Assembly (NCBI GenBank): GCA_002699125.1
Contig: PABI01000180.1
Location: forward strand, 1-54,888
DNA length: 54,888 nt
Direction: 5' to 3'
Source of the DNA: Anaerolineaceae bacterium
Lineage (GTDB): Bacteria; Chloroflexota; Anaerolineae; Promineifilales; Promineifilaceae
Positions 43,595 to 52,179 of this stretch are shown here, piece by piece. Within the stretch, counting starts at the first letter, position 1, and every line of letters starts with the position of its first letter. The translations under genes were made by a program, and so were the position numbers. A model generated the notes under the pieces. It was not told where the DNA came from, ran no database searches, and saw nothing but the letters and a program-made list of their open reading frames with translations.

Positions 43595-45208
43595 CTACTT
43601 GAGTGCCTGTACGGCCGTTTTTTCAATAACCAATCCCGCTTTGTACCGTTCCATAAATGTCTCAAACCCTTCAACATCTACGGGATCAGGCACGATGGTT
43701 GTCCCGTCTTCGCCAGCAAAAACTTTATTGGTGAGATAAGCTTCCAGTGGTTCATCATCTGCCTTGTGTCCCATATTATGGGCCATGTAAGCGGCCAGCA
43801 AAGCAATACCCCAGGCACCACCTTCGCCCGCGGTTTCCATGACAGACACCGGAACCTTCATCGCTGCAGCCATCATCTTTTGGCCCACTTCCTTTGTTTT
43901 GAAGAAGCCCCCATGCCCCAGAATCTGATCAATTTCTACTTGTTCGTCTACAAAAAGAATGTCCAGACCAATTCGCATGGCGCCCAGAGATGAAAATAGA
44001 TGCACCCGCATGAAGTTTGCCAGGGTAAAGCGACTTTCAGGCGTGCGTACAAAAAGCGGCCGTCCCTCTTCAAGATGCGTGATGTGCTCACCGGAAAAAT
44101 AATTGTAAGCCAGCAGCCCACCAGCATCGGCCTCACCGGTAAGTGCCTGTTGGTACAGCATTTCAAACAGCCGGGATTGATCAATCTTTACTCCCAGCGC
44201 CTCCGTAAATTCGTGGAACAAATCAACCCAGGCGTTGATGTCGGAGGTGCAGTTGTTGCTGTGGACCATCGCCACCGGTTTGCCCGTGGGCGTCGTCACC
44301 ATATCAATTTCGGGATACAGCTTCGAGAATGCCTTTTCCAGCACGATCATGGCAAAAACAGATGTGCCTGCGGAAACGTTGCCCGTTCGTTCGGCCACGC
44401 TGTTGGTGGCCACCATGCCCGTGCCCGCATCCCCTTCTGGCGGGCAGAGGGGAATACCAACCTGAAGCTGCCCAGTCGGATCAAGCAATTTTGCCCCTTG
44501 CGTGGTGAGCGCCCCTGCATTTTCGCCAGCGACAAGCACTTTAGGCAGAATATCCAGCAGCTTGTAGGGCATCTCTTCCGCATCGAGCAGGTTGTTAAAA
44601 AGCCCTACCATGTGGGCATCGTAATCATTGATTGTGCTGTCGATGGGGAACATGCCGGAGGCTTCGCCGATCCCCGACACTTTTTGTCCCGTCAGCTGCC
44701 AATGCACGTATCCGGCCAACGTGGTCAAAAAGGAGATTTCTTTGACGTGTGCTTCTTTGTTTAAGATTGCCTGATACAGGTGGGCAATGCTCCAGCGCTG
44801 CGGAATGTTAAACTGAAAACGCTCTGTGAGTTGTGCCGCCGCCTGCCCGGTGATGGTGTTGCGCCAGGTTCGGAAGGGGGCCAGCAGTTTGCCATCTTTA
44901 TCAACGGCAATGTAGCCGTGCATCATGCCGCTGAAACCAATCGCTCCGACGGTTTGCAAAGTAACGTTGTAGGACTTAGAAACCTCTGCAGCAAGCTGAC
45001 GATAGCTTTCCTGCAAGCCAGCCCACACGGCTTCCAGACTGTAGGTCCATATGCCGTTTTCGTAACTGTTTTCCCATTCGTGGCTGCCAGAGGCAAGCGG
45101 CGTATGGTCTTCGCCAATCAAGACGGCCTTGATGCGCGTTGAGCCAAACTCAATGCCCAGGGCGGTATTGCCGCTCGCAATGGCTTGGGGAATATCGTTC
45201 CGATTCAT
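43595..45208 (-). CDS. FGGY-family carbohydrate kinase, probable L-ribulokinase
   Basis: Sugar kinase of 537 residues with the FGGY fold: ALGIEFGSTRIKAVLIG at the N-terminus (ATP phosphate 1), IGFSGMMHGYIAVD (substrate area), and GHGGFFKTKEVGQKM near 420 (phosphate 2). It resembles xylulokinases more than classical AraB in visible motifs, but as the only kinase in a complete araA-araD cluster it most likely phosphorylates L-ribulose. AAAGGAGTGGAA precedes the ATG. Only one ACGGCCGT octamer lies in the gene, at its 3' end. Confidence 0.88.
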   Translation of the reverse strand: MNRNDIPQAIASGNTALGIEFGSTRIKAVLIGEDHTPLASGSHEWENSYENGIWTYSLEAVWAGLQESYRQLAAEVSKSYNVTLQTVGAIGFSGMMHGYIAVDKDGKLLAPFRTWRNTITGQAAAQLTERFQFNIPQRWSIAHLYQAILNKEAHVKEISFLTTLAGYVHWQLTGQKVSGIGEASGMFPIDSTINDYDAHMVGLFNNLLDAEEMPYKLLDILPKVLVAGENAGALTTQGAKLLDPTGQLQVGIPLCPPEGDAGTGMVATNSVAERTGNVSAGTSVFAMIVLEKAFSKLYPEIDMVTTPTGKPVAMVHSNNCTSDINAWVDLFHEFTEALGVKIDQSRLFEMLYQQALTGEADAGGLLAYNYFSGEHITHLEEGRPLFVRTPESRFTLANFMRVHLFSSLGAMRIGLDILFVDEQVEIDQILGHGGFFKTKEVGQKMMAAAMKVPVSVMETAGEGGAWGIALLAAYMAHNMGHKADDEPLEAYLTNKVFAGEDGTTIVPDPVDVEGFETFMERYKAGLVIEKTAVQALK

Positions 45209-45300
45209 TTTCCACTCCTTTAACTTGAAGTCGTTATTTCACGCTTATTTTTGAGGCAACGGCCGTTTCCACCCCACCCGCGCACTTTGCCAGGCAAAAT

Positions 45301-46284
45301 TTAGCCTGGATACCATACCTTTCGCGGATCATCTTGCGCACGCATGTATGCCCACGCCGAGTCGATCAATTTGGGCAAGTCATAGTCAGGTCGCCAACCC
45401 AGAAGAAATTTGGCTTTGCTATTGTCCAGCCAGGTCGAATGGTACGGTGTCTTGATGGGCACAGCAGGCAGCCCATAGTTTTCTGCCAGATAATCCGCAA
45501 CCGCAAGGTAATCAACTGGCTCATCCATACAGATGTTGAATGTTTGCTGGCGGGCCTGAGGATGATCGAGCGCCAAAAGAATTGCGCTCACAAGATCCTC
45601 GACATGCACAAAATTGCGCTTTACAGGTTTCCCCTCTGGATCAAGCATAATCGGGATAGTTTGCGAGCGCACATACGAGTCAGCCAGAGACAGGTCAACC
45701 AGGTCACGCCAGCGCGGTCCACCAAATACATCCTCCCCAAAGGAAAGCTGATACTTAAAATCATCCTTTTCCATAATCCAGGGTGCGCGCAGGCAGCAGC
45801 CATTGAGGTCGTACTGGACGTAGTATTGTTCCAGCATGACTTCTTCCAACACCTTGGAGAGCGCATAGCAGCCGGGATAGGCGGTATGGGGTTGGGTTTC
45901 CGTAACGGGCAGCGCATGAGGATACACAAAATGGCCAACGGCCGCATCGCCGCCGATCATGATAAATTGTTCAAATGTGGAGGAGGTGCGGCAGGTCTCT
46001 AAGAGCCAAAAGAGACCCTTCACCGCTACGTCCATGATTTGCTCGGGCGTTTCCTTAACAGTCGCCAGGTGGACAACATGGGTCACATCGGCAAGGGCTG
46101 TTTCAACAGCTTCAAGATGTTCAATTGAACCGTGGACAGCTTCAAGGCGTGGATGAGGGTCTAATTCACGATTGTGGTACAGCGCACGCACGATGAAAGC
46201 GTCAAACTGCGAGTCGGCCAAAAGCCGTGTGATCAATGCCTGGCCTACTTTTCCCGTTGCGCCGGTGACCAGTATGCGCTTCAT
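45301..46284 (-). CDS. Extended SDR-family NAD(P)-dependent epimerase/dehydrogenase
   Basis: Short-chain dehydrogenase/reductase of the extended, epimerase-like type, 327 residues. The N-terminal GATGKVG binds NAD(P), the catalytic YALSK is the YxxxK pair, and the C-terminal half (NFVHVEDLVSAILLAL, FNICMDEPVDY) matches sugar-nucleotide epimerases. Its place between transporter and kinase genes suggests oxidation or epimerisation of a pentose or of another sugar carried by the same transporter; the substrate is not known. GAGAGGGTAAC precedes the ATG. Confidence 0.8.
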   Translation of the reverse strand: MKRILVTGATGKVGQALITRLLADSQFDAFIVRALYHNRELDPHPRLEAVHGSIEHLEAVETALADVTHVVHLATVKETPEQIMDVAVKGLFWLLETCRTSSTFEQFIMIGGDAAVGHFVYPHALPVTETQPHTAYPGCYALSKVLEEVMLEQYYVQYDLNGCCLRAPWIMEKDDFKYQLSFGEDVFGGPRWRDLVDLSLADSYVRSQTIPIMLDPEGKPVKRNFVHVEDLVSAILLALDHPQARQQTFNICMDEPVDYLAVADYLAENYGLPAVPIKTPYHSTWLDNSKAKFLLGWRPDYDLPKLIDSAWAYMRAQDDPRKVWYPG

Positions 46285-46319
46285 GTTACCCTCTCGATAA
46301 TCGAATAGCTGCTGCTACA

Positions 46320-47528
46320 TTATCCGCTTTTATTTTTGTTGTAGACGTCAAAGAAAACGGCCGCAAGCAAAACCAACCCCTTAATCACCTGCTGCCACTC
46401 AATGCCAATGCCCAGAATAGACATCCCATTGTTCATCACACCCATCACAAACGCGCCAATCACGGCACCGATGATCGTGCCGACCCCGCCAGACATTGAA
46501 GCCCCGCCAATAAAACAGGCGGCGATCACATCCAGCTCAAAAGCATTACCGGCTTTGGGGGTGGCCACATTGAGCCGGGCGGCAAAAACCAGACCGGCCA
46601 GCGCCGAAAGAACGCCCAAATTCATAAAGGTGTAAAAGGTTAATCGTTCTGTATTAACACCAGATAATTTAGCCGCTTTTTCATTCCCCCCAATGGCAAA
46701 AATGCGGCGGCCTAATGTTGTCTGGTTAGCCACAAAGGTGTAGGCCACAATCAAAATAAACAGCACAATGAGCACATTGGGCAATCCCTTGTAAGACGCC
46801 ATCAAATAAGACAGGTATAGAATTGCCCCGGTCAAAACCGCATTTTTCAAAATGAAAAGAGGCAAAGGTGAGGTGTTCAGTTGATACTGTCGTTGCTTCC
46901 GTCTGGTTTGGTAATCAACAAAAATGAGTGTCGCCGAAACAAGCGCACCCAGCAGCAGCGCGGTTATGTTCAGGGTTTCATTGCCAAAAATGTCAGAAAT
47001 AAAGCCTGTGCTTAGCTTCTGAAACCCCGTGGGAAACGGCCCAACGGATTGCCCTTCCAGCAAAGCCAAAGTCAACCCTCTAAACACCAACATACCAGCC
47101 AGCGTCACAATGAAAGAAGGGATTTTTTGATAAGCTACCCAGTAGCCTTGGGCGGCACCAATAATCGCGCCTAAGAACAAGCACACGATCGTTGTCGTGA
47201 TAAAGCTCATATCATAATTGACCATCATCACGGCAGCCGAGGCCCCGACAAAAGCCACGATGGACCCTACAGATAAATCAATGTGCCCCGCAACAATTAA
47301 CAGCAACATGCCGATTGCCATAATGACAATGTAGCTGTTCTGAAGTATCAGGTTGGTCAGATTCACTGGCTTCATCAATATGCCGTCGGTCATGATCTGG
47401 AAAAAGGCCATAATCGCAATCAAGGCGACCAACATGCCATATTGGCGAATGTTTTCTCTTAAAACTCTTGAGAGTCCGGCCAAAGGGTTATTTGTGGTAA
47501 TTACTTGATCTGGTGTAATGTCACTCAT
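46320..47528 (-). CDS. Sugar ABC transporter permease (MmsB/GguB/XylH type)
   Basis: Membrane subunit of a CUT2-class monosaccharide importer, 402 residues with about ten hydrophobic helices. Family blocks include GHIDLSVGSIVAFVGA, PSFIVTLAGMLVFRGL and the C-terminal FIGGASMSGGVGTIIGAV. It forms the channel for the sugar delivered by the ChvE-like lipoprotein. Its start overlaps the stop of the ATPase gene by 4 bp, so the two are translationally coupled. The gene is AT-richer than flanking regions and has no ACGGCCGT octamer. Confidence 0.92.
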   Translation of the reverse strand: MSDITPDQVITTNNPLAGLSRVLRENIRQYGMLVALIAIMAFFQIMTDGILMKPVNLTNLILQNSYIVIMAIGMLLLIVAGHIDLSVGSIVAFVGASAAVMMVNYDMSFITTTIVCLFLGAIIGAAQGYWVAYQKIPSFIVTLAGMLVFRGLTLALLEGQSVGPFPTGFQKLSTGFISDIFGNETLNITALLLGALVSATLIFVDYQTRRKQRQYQLNTSPLPLFILKNAVLTGAILYLSYLMASYKGLPNVLIVLFILIVAYTFVANQTTLGRRIFAIGGNEKAAKLSGVNTERLTFYTFMNLGVLSALAGLVFAARLNVATPKAGNAFELDVIAACFIGGASMSGGVGTIIGAVIGAFVMGVMNNGMSILGIGIEWQQVIKGLVLLAAVFFDVYNKNKSG

Positions 47529-49066
47529 GATGCAACTTTCTCCTCTTGGCGCATGATGCTTTGCATGATTTTTTCTTGGGAGGCTTCGGCTTTAGGCATT
47601 TCCCCAACGATACGCCCTTCGTTCATCACATAGATGCGATCGCACACGCCTAGAATTTCCGGCAGTTCAGACGAGATGAGGATGATGCCTTTGCCTTCAT
47701 CGGCTAATTGATTGATGATGGTATAAATTTCATACTTGGCGCCAACATCAATGCCTCTGGTTGGTTCATCTAAAATCAGTACGTCAGGATTGGCAAATAA
47801 CCATTTGCTTAAGACCACTTTTTGCTGGTTGCCACCGGATAGATTGACGGTTTTTTGTAAGATGCTGGAACATTTGATGCTTAGTTTGTCGCGGTATTCA
47901 CGGGCCACGGATAATGCTTTGGGCTGGTTAATCACAAAACGGTCAGCAATACCCTTGAGATTAGCCAGGGAAACATTATTTTTAATGTCTTCGATAAGAA
48001 TGAGGCCGTAAGTTTTGCGATCTTCGGTAAGGTAAGCCAGACCGTTGGCAATGGCTTTGTTTATAGAGCTCACGTCAATTTCCTGGCCGTACTTGTACAC
48101 TTTGCCGGTAATGTGTCTGCCATAAGCGTGTCCAAAAATGCTCATGGCCAATTCAGTGCGACCGGCACCCATTAAGCCGGCAATACCAACGACCTCGCCC
48201 CGTTTAACGTGCAGGTTAACATTGTGCACCATTTTTCGGTCATCATGGAGGGGGTGATACACATTCCAAGCCTTGATCTCAAAGATAACATCAGAGACGT
48301 TAGAGAGGCGCGCAGGGTATCGGTTTGTTATGTCTCGCCCTACCATTCCTTTAACGATCCGATCTTCAGTAATTGTTTCTTTGCGGCAATTCAGGGTTTC
48401 AATCGTGGCACCATCGCGCAAAATGGTGATTGAGTCGGCTACTTTAGAAACTTCGTTTAGCTTGTGCGAGATGAGGACTGAGGAGATGCCTTGCGCTTTA
48501 AATTCCAGCAATAGATCGAGCAGGGCATTGCTATCACTTTCATTCAGGCTGGAGGTTGGTTCATCTAAAATGAGGAGTTTAACTTCTTTGGAAAGGGCTT
48601 TGGCAATTTCAACCAGCTGCTGTTTGCCCACTCCCAGATCGGTGATTAACGTCTCTGGCGCTTCATTCAGGCCAACTTTTTTTAGAAGCTCCTGGGTCTT
48701 GCCAATGGCTTCGTACCAGTTAATAATGCCGTTCTTTTGCTGCTCGTTGCCTAAAAAAATATTTTCGGTAATGGAAAGTAGAGGAACCAGCGCTAATTCC
48801 TGATGAATAATCACCAGTCCTAGATTCTCACTCTCTCTAACATCTTTAAAGCGACACTCTTGCCCATGGAAATATATTTGGCCACTGTAATCGCCATAAG
48901 GGTAAACGCCGCTTAACACCTTCATCAGGGTAGATTTACCGGCCCCGTTTTCACCAACCAGCGCGTGAATTTCGCCTTGACGAACGGTGAAATTAACATT
49001 GTCTAGTGCTTTGACCCCTGGAAATGTTTTTGTAATGTTGCGCATTTCCAAAATTATGTCTGACAT
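47525..49066 (-). CDS. Sugar ABC transporter ATP-binding protein (MmsA/GguA/XylG type)
   Basis: Duplicated CUT2-class ATPase of 513 residues. The first half has an intact Walker A (GENGAGKSTLMK) and Walker B (LLILDEPTSSL). The second half keeps the signature LSGGNQQKVVLSKWL and LILDEPTRGIDVG, but its Walker A is the degenerate GLMGAGRTELAM, as is normal for this class. I start at 49066 (MSDIILEM) with GGGAGA upstream; the 27-residue longer frame has no features. A 70-bp hairpin element separates it from the binding-protein gene. Confidence 0.92.
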   Translation of the reverse strand: MSDIILEMRNITKTFPGVKALDNVNFTVRQGEIHALVGENGAGKSTLMKVLSGVYPYGDYSGQIYFHGQECRFKDVRESENLGLVIIHQELALVPLLSITENIFLGNEQQKNGIINWYEAIGKTQELLKKVGLNEAPETLITDLGVGKQQLVEIAKALSKEVKLLILDEPTSSLNESDSNALLDLLLEFKAQGISSVLISHKLNEVSKVADSITILRDGATIETLNCRKETITEDRIVKGMVGRDITNRYPARLSNVSDVIFEIKAWNVYHPLHDDRKMVHNVNLHVKRGEVVGIAGLMGAGRTELAMSIFGHAYGRHITGKVYKYGQEIDVSSINKAIANGLAYLTEDRKTYGLILIEDIKNNVSLANLKGIADRFVINQPKALSVAREYRDKLSIKCSSILQKTVNLSGGNQQKVVLSKWLFANPDVLILDEPTRGIDVGAKYEIYTIINQLADEGKGIILISSELPEILGVCDRIYVMNEGRIVGEMPKAEASQEKIMQSIMRQEEKVAS

Positions 49067-49181
49067 GATTGTTCTCCCGGCATTGCGAAGTTTCAGACCA
49101 CACGGATAGCGGGTGTGGACACGCCTGCCCGAGCAAGGTGCCCACACCCTTCAGCGTATTAGCTTAAAATCTATCCGAAAA

Positions 49182-49251
49182 AGCCACAGAGGAAAAAGAG
49201 AAGATAGAGAACTTGAGACCAATCTCAAAAACCTCTGTGAACTCTGTGGCT
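49182..49251. repeat. Dispersed repeat A, copy 2
   Basis: A 70-bp inverse homologue of 12764-12831, bounded by AGCCACAGAG and CTCTGTGGCT with an inner TTGAGACCAATCTCAA dyad. It lies between the binding-protein gene and its ATPase gene. Confidence 0.75.
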
Positions 49252-49279
49252 AATATTCGGATAGGACCTTAGTTCAAGT

Positions 49280-50434
49280 TTACTCAAATTCTTCTGCAGT
49301 GTAGTAACCAGTATCAATAAGGGCTGCTTCCCAGTTGTTGATATCAACGCTAATCGGAACGAGCAGGTAAGAAGGCACAATTTTTACACCGTTTTCGTAG
49401 GTTTCGGTGTCGTTTACCGGTACTTCTTCACCGCTCAACAGGGCGTCTACCATAGCGACGGTTTGCTTGGCTAACTCGCGGGTATCTTTGAAGACCGTTG
49501 AGGTTTGCTCACCGGCCAAAATGGATTTGACGGAAGGCAGTTCCGCGTCCTGTCCGGTTACCACGGGCATCGGCAGGTCATCGCTGCCGTAGCCAACACC
49601 TTTCAGAGAAGAGATAATGCCGATGCTCAGCCCATCATAGGGGGAGAGTACGGCGTCAACACGCTCTTCGGTGTAGAAGGCGCTCAGCAGGTTTTCCATA
49701 CGAGCCTGGGCGGTGGCACCGTCCCAACGCAGGGTGGAAACCTGGTCCATGCCCATCTGGCCACTTTGCACAACCAGTTGGTCATTGTCGATGTAGGGTT
49801 GCAGTACAGACATAGCGCCATCGTAGAAGAAGTAGGCGTTGTTGTCATCGGGGGAGCCGCCAAACAGTTCGATGTTGAAGGGGCCGTTGCCGTCTGCCAA
49901 ACCCAGCGCGTCTTCGATGTAGCCGGCTTGCAGCACGCCGACCTGGAAGTTGTCGAAGGTGGCGTAGTAGTCTACGTTACCGGAGTCGCGAATGAGGCGG
50001 TCGTAGGCGATTACTTTGATGCCCTGGTCGGCGGCCTGTTGCAGCACGTCTGACAGGGTGGTGCCGTCAATGGCGGCAATAATCAGAACGTCTACGCCTT
50101 TGGTGACCATATTTTCAATTTGGGCTAACTGGTTGGGAATGTCGTCTTCGGCGTACTGTAGGTCTGTTTCGTACCCTTGTTCTTCAAAGAATTGGACCAT
50201 GGACTCGCCATCGGAAATCCAGCGGGTTGAGGATTTTGTGGGCATGGAGATGCCGATTGAGTAGCCTTCGCCGGCTGTTTCGGCCACTTCTTCCGTATCG
50301 GTGTCGGCCGTTTCAGCGGTTGTGGCTTCATCGCTGCCGCTGTCTACCGGTTCTTCTTCAGTGGAACCGCAGGCGGTAAAAACGAGCATGGCCAGAAGGG
50401 CGATTAACAGGAGAAACAGTTTTTTAGAATTCAT
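49280..50434 (-). CDS. ChvE-like sugar-binding lipoprotein
   Basis: Substrate-binding lipoprotein of a CUT2 importer, 384 residues. The lipobox is FTAC with C22 as the anchor, followed by an acidic Glu/Asp/Thr linker (about 24-55). The mature domain starts with YSIGISMPTKSSTRWISDG, the ChvE/multiple-monosaccharide hallmark, and contains DVLIIAAIDGTTLSDVL, VIAYDRLIRDSGNVDYY and VVTGQDAEL. ChvE proteins bind aldoses such as arabinose, galactose, glucose and xylose. The position at the head of the arabinose operon makes L-arabinose the likely ligand. The ATG at 50434 has AAGGAAGAG upstream. Confidence 0.93.
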   Translation of the reverse strand: MNSKKLFLLLIALLAMLVFTACGSTEEEPVDSGSDEATTAETADTDTEEVAETAGEGYSIGISMPTKSSTRWISDGESMVQFFEEQGYETDLQYAEDDIPNQLAQIENMVTKGVDVLIIAAIDGTTLSDVLQQAADQGIKVIAYDRLIRDSGNVDYYATFDNFQVGVLQAGYIEDALGLADGNGPFNIELFGGSPDDNNAYFFYDGAMSVLQPYIDNDQLVVQSGQMGMDQVSTLRWDGATAQARMENLLSAFYTEERVDAVLSPYDGLSIGIISSLKGVGYGSDDLPMPVVTGQDAELPSVKSILAGEQTSTVFKDTRELAKQTVAMVDALLSGEEVPVNDTETYENGVKIVPSYLLVPISVDINNWEAALIDTGYYTAEEFE

Positions 50435-50684
50435 TTTCTCTTCCTTTTGTATGTCATGTTGCATGTTTTGATATTGTTTTCTTTTTCTTTCGGTTGCTGC
50501 CGACGTGGGGTCGGAGCGGGGTGAAGCTGAGTAAGGCAAAGATTTTGTCTTGCTTATTTCATACACGCTCCTTGTTCGGGCTACGGCCGTATTTTTTCCT
50601 ACGGCATGAACACGACGAACTACAGTTGCGATAGGGGGATGTTCCGGTCAAAAAGTGTTGCTTTTTGCTTTTGTTAGCGTGATT

Positions 50685-50708
50685 GTTATCGTTCCCGTTA
50701 ACGATAAC
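50685..50708. promoter_or_regulatory. LacI-type operator of the arabinose operon
   Basis: Inverted repeat GTTATCGTT (50685-50693) and AACGATAAC (50700-50708), with a CGTTAACG core at 50696-50703. It lies directly downstream of the minus-strand -10 box and shares GTTAACGAT with the second operator. Confidence 0.65.
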
Positions 50709-50736
50709 ATCTTAGCATACATTTGCCGCGCGTCAA
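50709..50736 (-). promoter_or_regulatory. Promoter of the arabinose operon
   Basis: On the minus strand: TTGACG (complement of 50731-50736), 16-nt spacer with TG before the -10, and TAAGAT (complement of 50709-50714). Transcription would start inside the adjoining operator. Confidence 0.6.
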
Positions 50737-50868
50737 GGGCGAAACGGCCGTTTTTTGGAGAAAATGTGCAGAAAATCAGGTATATGTTAGACAAATTGCC
50801 CTAATTATCCAGCAGGCATTTTTGAACTTTTCTATATAAGGACCAATTCGGGCCGGTTTGGCGACGCA

Positions 50869-50897
50869 TTGACACCCGTTTGTGGCTATGCTACACT
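50869..50897 (+). promoter_or_regulatory. Promoter of the LacI-family regulator
   Basis: Consensus TTGACA (50869-50874), 17-nt spacer, TACACT (50892-50897) with an extended TGC before it. The ATG within this -35 region is therefore not the protein start. Confidence 0.7.
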
Positions 50898-50901
50898 AAT
50901 T

Positions 50902-50921
50902 CTCGTTATCGTTAACGATCA
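50902..50921. promoter_or_regulatory. Operator at the regulator's own promoter
   Basis: Contains the perfect 12-bp palindrome ATCGTTAACGAT (50908-50919) within GTTATCGTTAACGATCAAG, placed at the expected transcription start. It suggests autorepression. Confidence 0.65.
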
Positions 50922-50976
50922 AGGGTGTGTTCCAAATTTATCCATTTCTGGATGTATCCAATTTCTGGGGCAAGAG

Positions 50977-52005
50977 ATGCAATACAAACGAGTGACGCTA
51001 AAAGAAGTAGCCGCCGCTGCCGGTGTTTCCACGCAAACTGTTTCCCGCGTGGTCAACGGCCGTCCGGACGTAGCCGACGATACCAGAGCCCATATTCAAG
51101 AAATTATCGATCGTATGGGATACCAACCCAGCAAGATTGCCCGCAGCTTGATTCGGGGGCAAAGTTTTGCCCTGGGCGTGGTGAGTTCCAGCATTGGCCT
51201 CTATGGACCTTCTCTGGTTTTACAGGGAGTGCAAGAAGCGGCCGTTGCCGAGGATTACTCCCTGATGCTGCATATTTTGCCCGAGGCCGAGGCGTTTGAT
51301 GCCAACAAGATTCTGCGTGAGATTTTGTCTTATCACGTGGATGGTATTTTGTGGGCGGTGCCGGAAATCGGACAAAATCGCGATTTGGTGCAGCAGGCGC
51401 TGCCTACGGTGAAGGTGCCGATTGTATTTTTGAACATGCAGCCACGGCCGAATTTGGTCACGGCCGTTATCGACAACAAACATGGTGGGTGCATCGCCAC
51501 CCAGCACCTCATCGAGCAGGGTCGGCAAAACATTGGCCTGATTACGGGGCCAATGAACTGGTGGGAGGCGCGCCAGCGGGAACTGGGTTGGCGACAGGCG
51601 CTGGCGGAAAACGGCCGCACCGTTGACGAAAGCTACATTGCCAATGGGGATTGGATGCCCAGCAGCGGCGAGCGCTGCATCCGTATGCTGCTGGAGTGGC
51701 ATCCGGAAATGGACGCCGTGTTCATTTGCAACGACCAGATGGCCCTGGGCGCCATGAAGGTGGCCCGGCAGATGGGGCGGCAAATCCCGGAAGATTTGGC
51801 TGTGGTGGGTTTTGATGACATCCCGGAATCGCCCTATTTTTCCCCGGCTTTAACCACGGTGCGGCAGGACGTGGCCGAAATGGGGCGGCAGGGCGTGAAG
51901 CAGCTGCTCACACTCATCAATGAAGAAGAATTGGATTCGACCTCGGTGGTGCTTAAACCCAACCTGATTGTGCGCGGCAGTTCGGTGAATGGCGATCTGG
52001 CGTGA
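50977..52005 (+). CDS. LacI-family transcriptional regulator of the arabinose locus
   Basis: A 342-residue repressor. The N-terminal helix-turn-helix and hinge read VAAAAGVSTQTVSRVVNG and IARSLIRG, and the C-terminal periplasmic-binding-like domain carries GVVSSSIGLYGPSLVL, AVIDNKHGGCIATQHL and LAVVGFDDIPESPYF. The effector is probably L-arabinose or a pathway intermediate. It is divergent from the sugar operon, with matching operators on both promoters. I start at 50977 (MQYKRVTL), since the frame upstream contains the promoter and operator. Confidence 0.9.
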   Translation: MQYKRVTLKEVAAAAGVSTQTVSRVVNGRPDVADDTRAHIQEIIDRMGYQPSKIARSLIRGQSFALGVVSSSIGLYGPSLVLQGVQEAAVAEDYSLMLHILPEAEAFDANKILREILSYHVDGILWAVPEIGQNRDLVQQALPTVKVPIVFLNMQPRPNLVTAVIDNKHGGCIATQHLIEQGRQNIGLITGPMNWWEARQRELGWRQALAENGRTVDESYIANGDWMPSSGERCIRMLLEWHPEMDAVFICNDQMALGAMKVARQMGRQIPEDLAVVGFDDIPESPYFSPALTTVRQDVAEMGRQGVKQLLTLINEEELDSTSVVLKPNLIVRGSSVNGDLA

Positions 52006-52042
52006 CGGGTGACCAGGTGAGGGGGTGATAGCCTCGCCGAGG

Positions 52043-52084
52043 GCTGAAGCCTCCGGCTACAATTTGGAAGCCCTTTCAGGGCTG
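52043..52084. repeat. Dispersed repeat D, copy 2
   Basis: Same GCTGAAGCC, TCCGGC and GGAAGCCCTTTCAGGGCTG blocks as 16971-17013. It lies between the LacI and enoyl-CoA hydratase-like genes. Confidence 0.7.
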
Positions 52085-52179
52085 TAAGGCAGCCTCGTAG
52101 AGGCTTTCATAAACTAGCCCAGTCCGTTTACGGCTGGGCGGGTCTTTTCACTTTCCCCACTTCCCCATACACTTGCGCC

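Larger units (their letters stand above)
50435..50976. other. 542-bp divergent control region of the arabinose locus
   Basis: Holds two divergent promoters, each with a related operator just after the -10 box (see separate entries), two ACGGCCGT octamers (50583-50590 and about 50745-50752) and long leaders on both sides. The frames that extend the neighbouring genes into this region are not credible. Confidence 0.6.

Noticed and set aside
50869..50976. Longer start for the LacI-family regulator
   Set aside because: This stretch contains a consensus promoter and operator; the helix-turn-helix begins right after the ATG at 50977.
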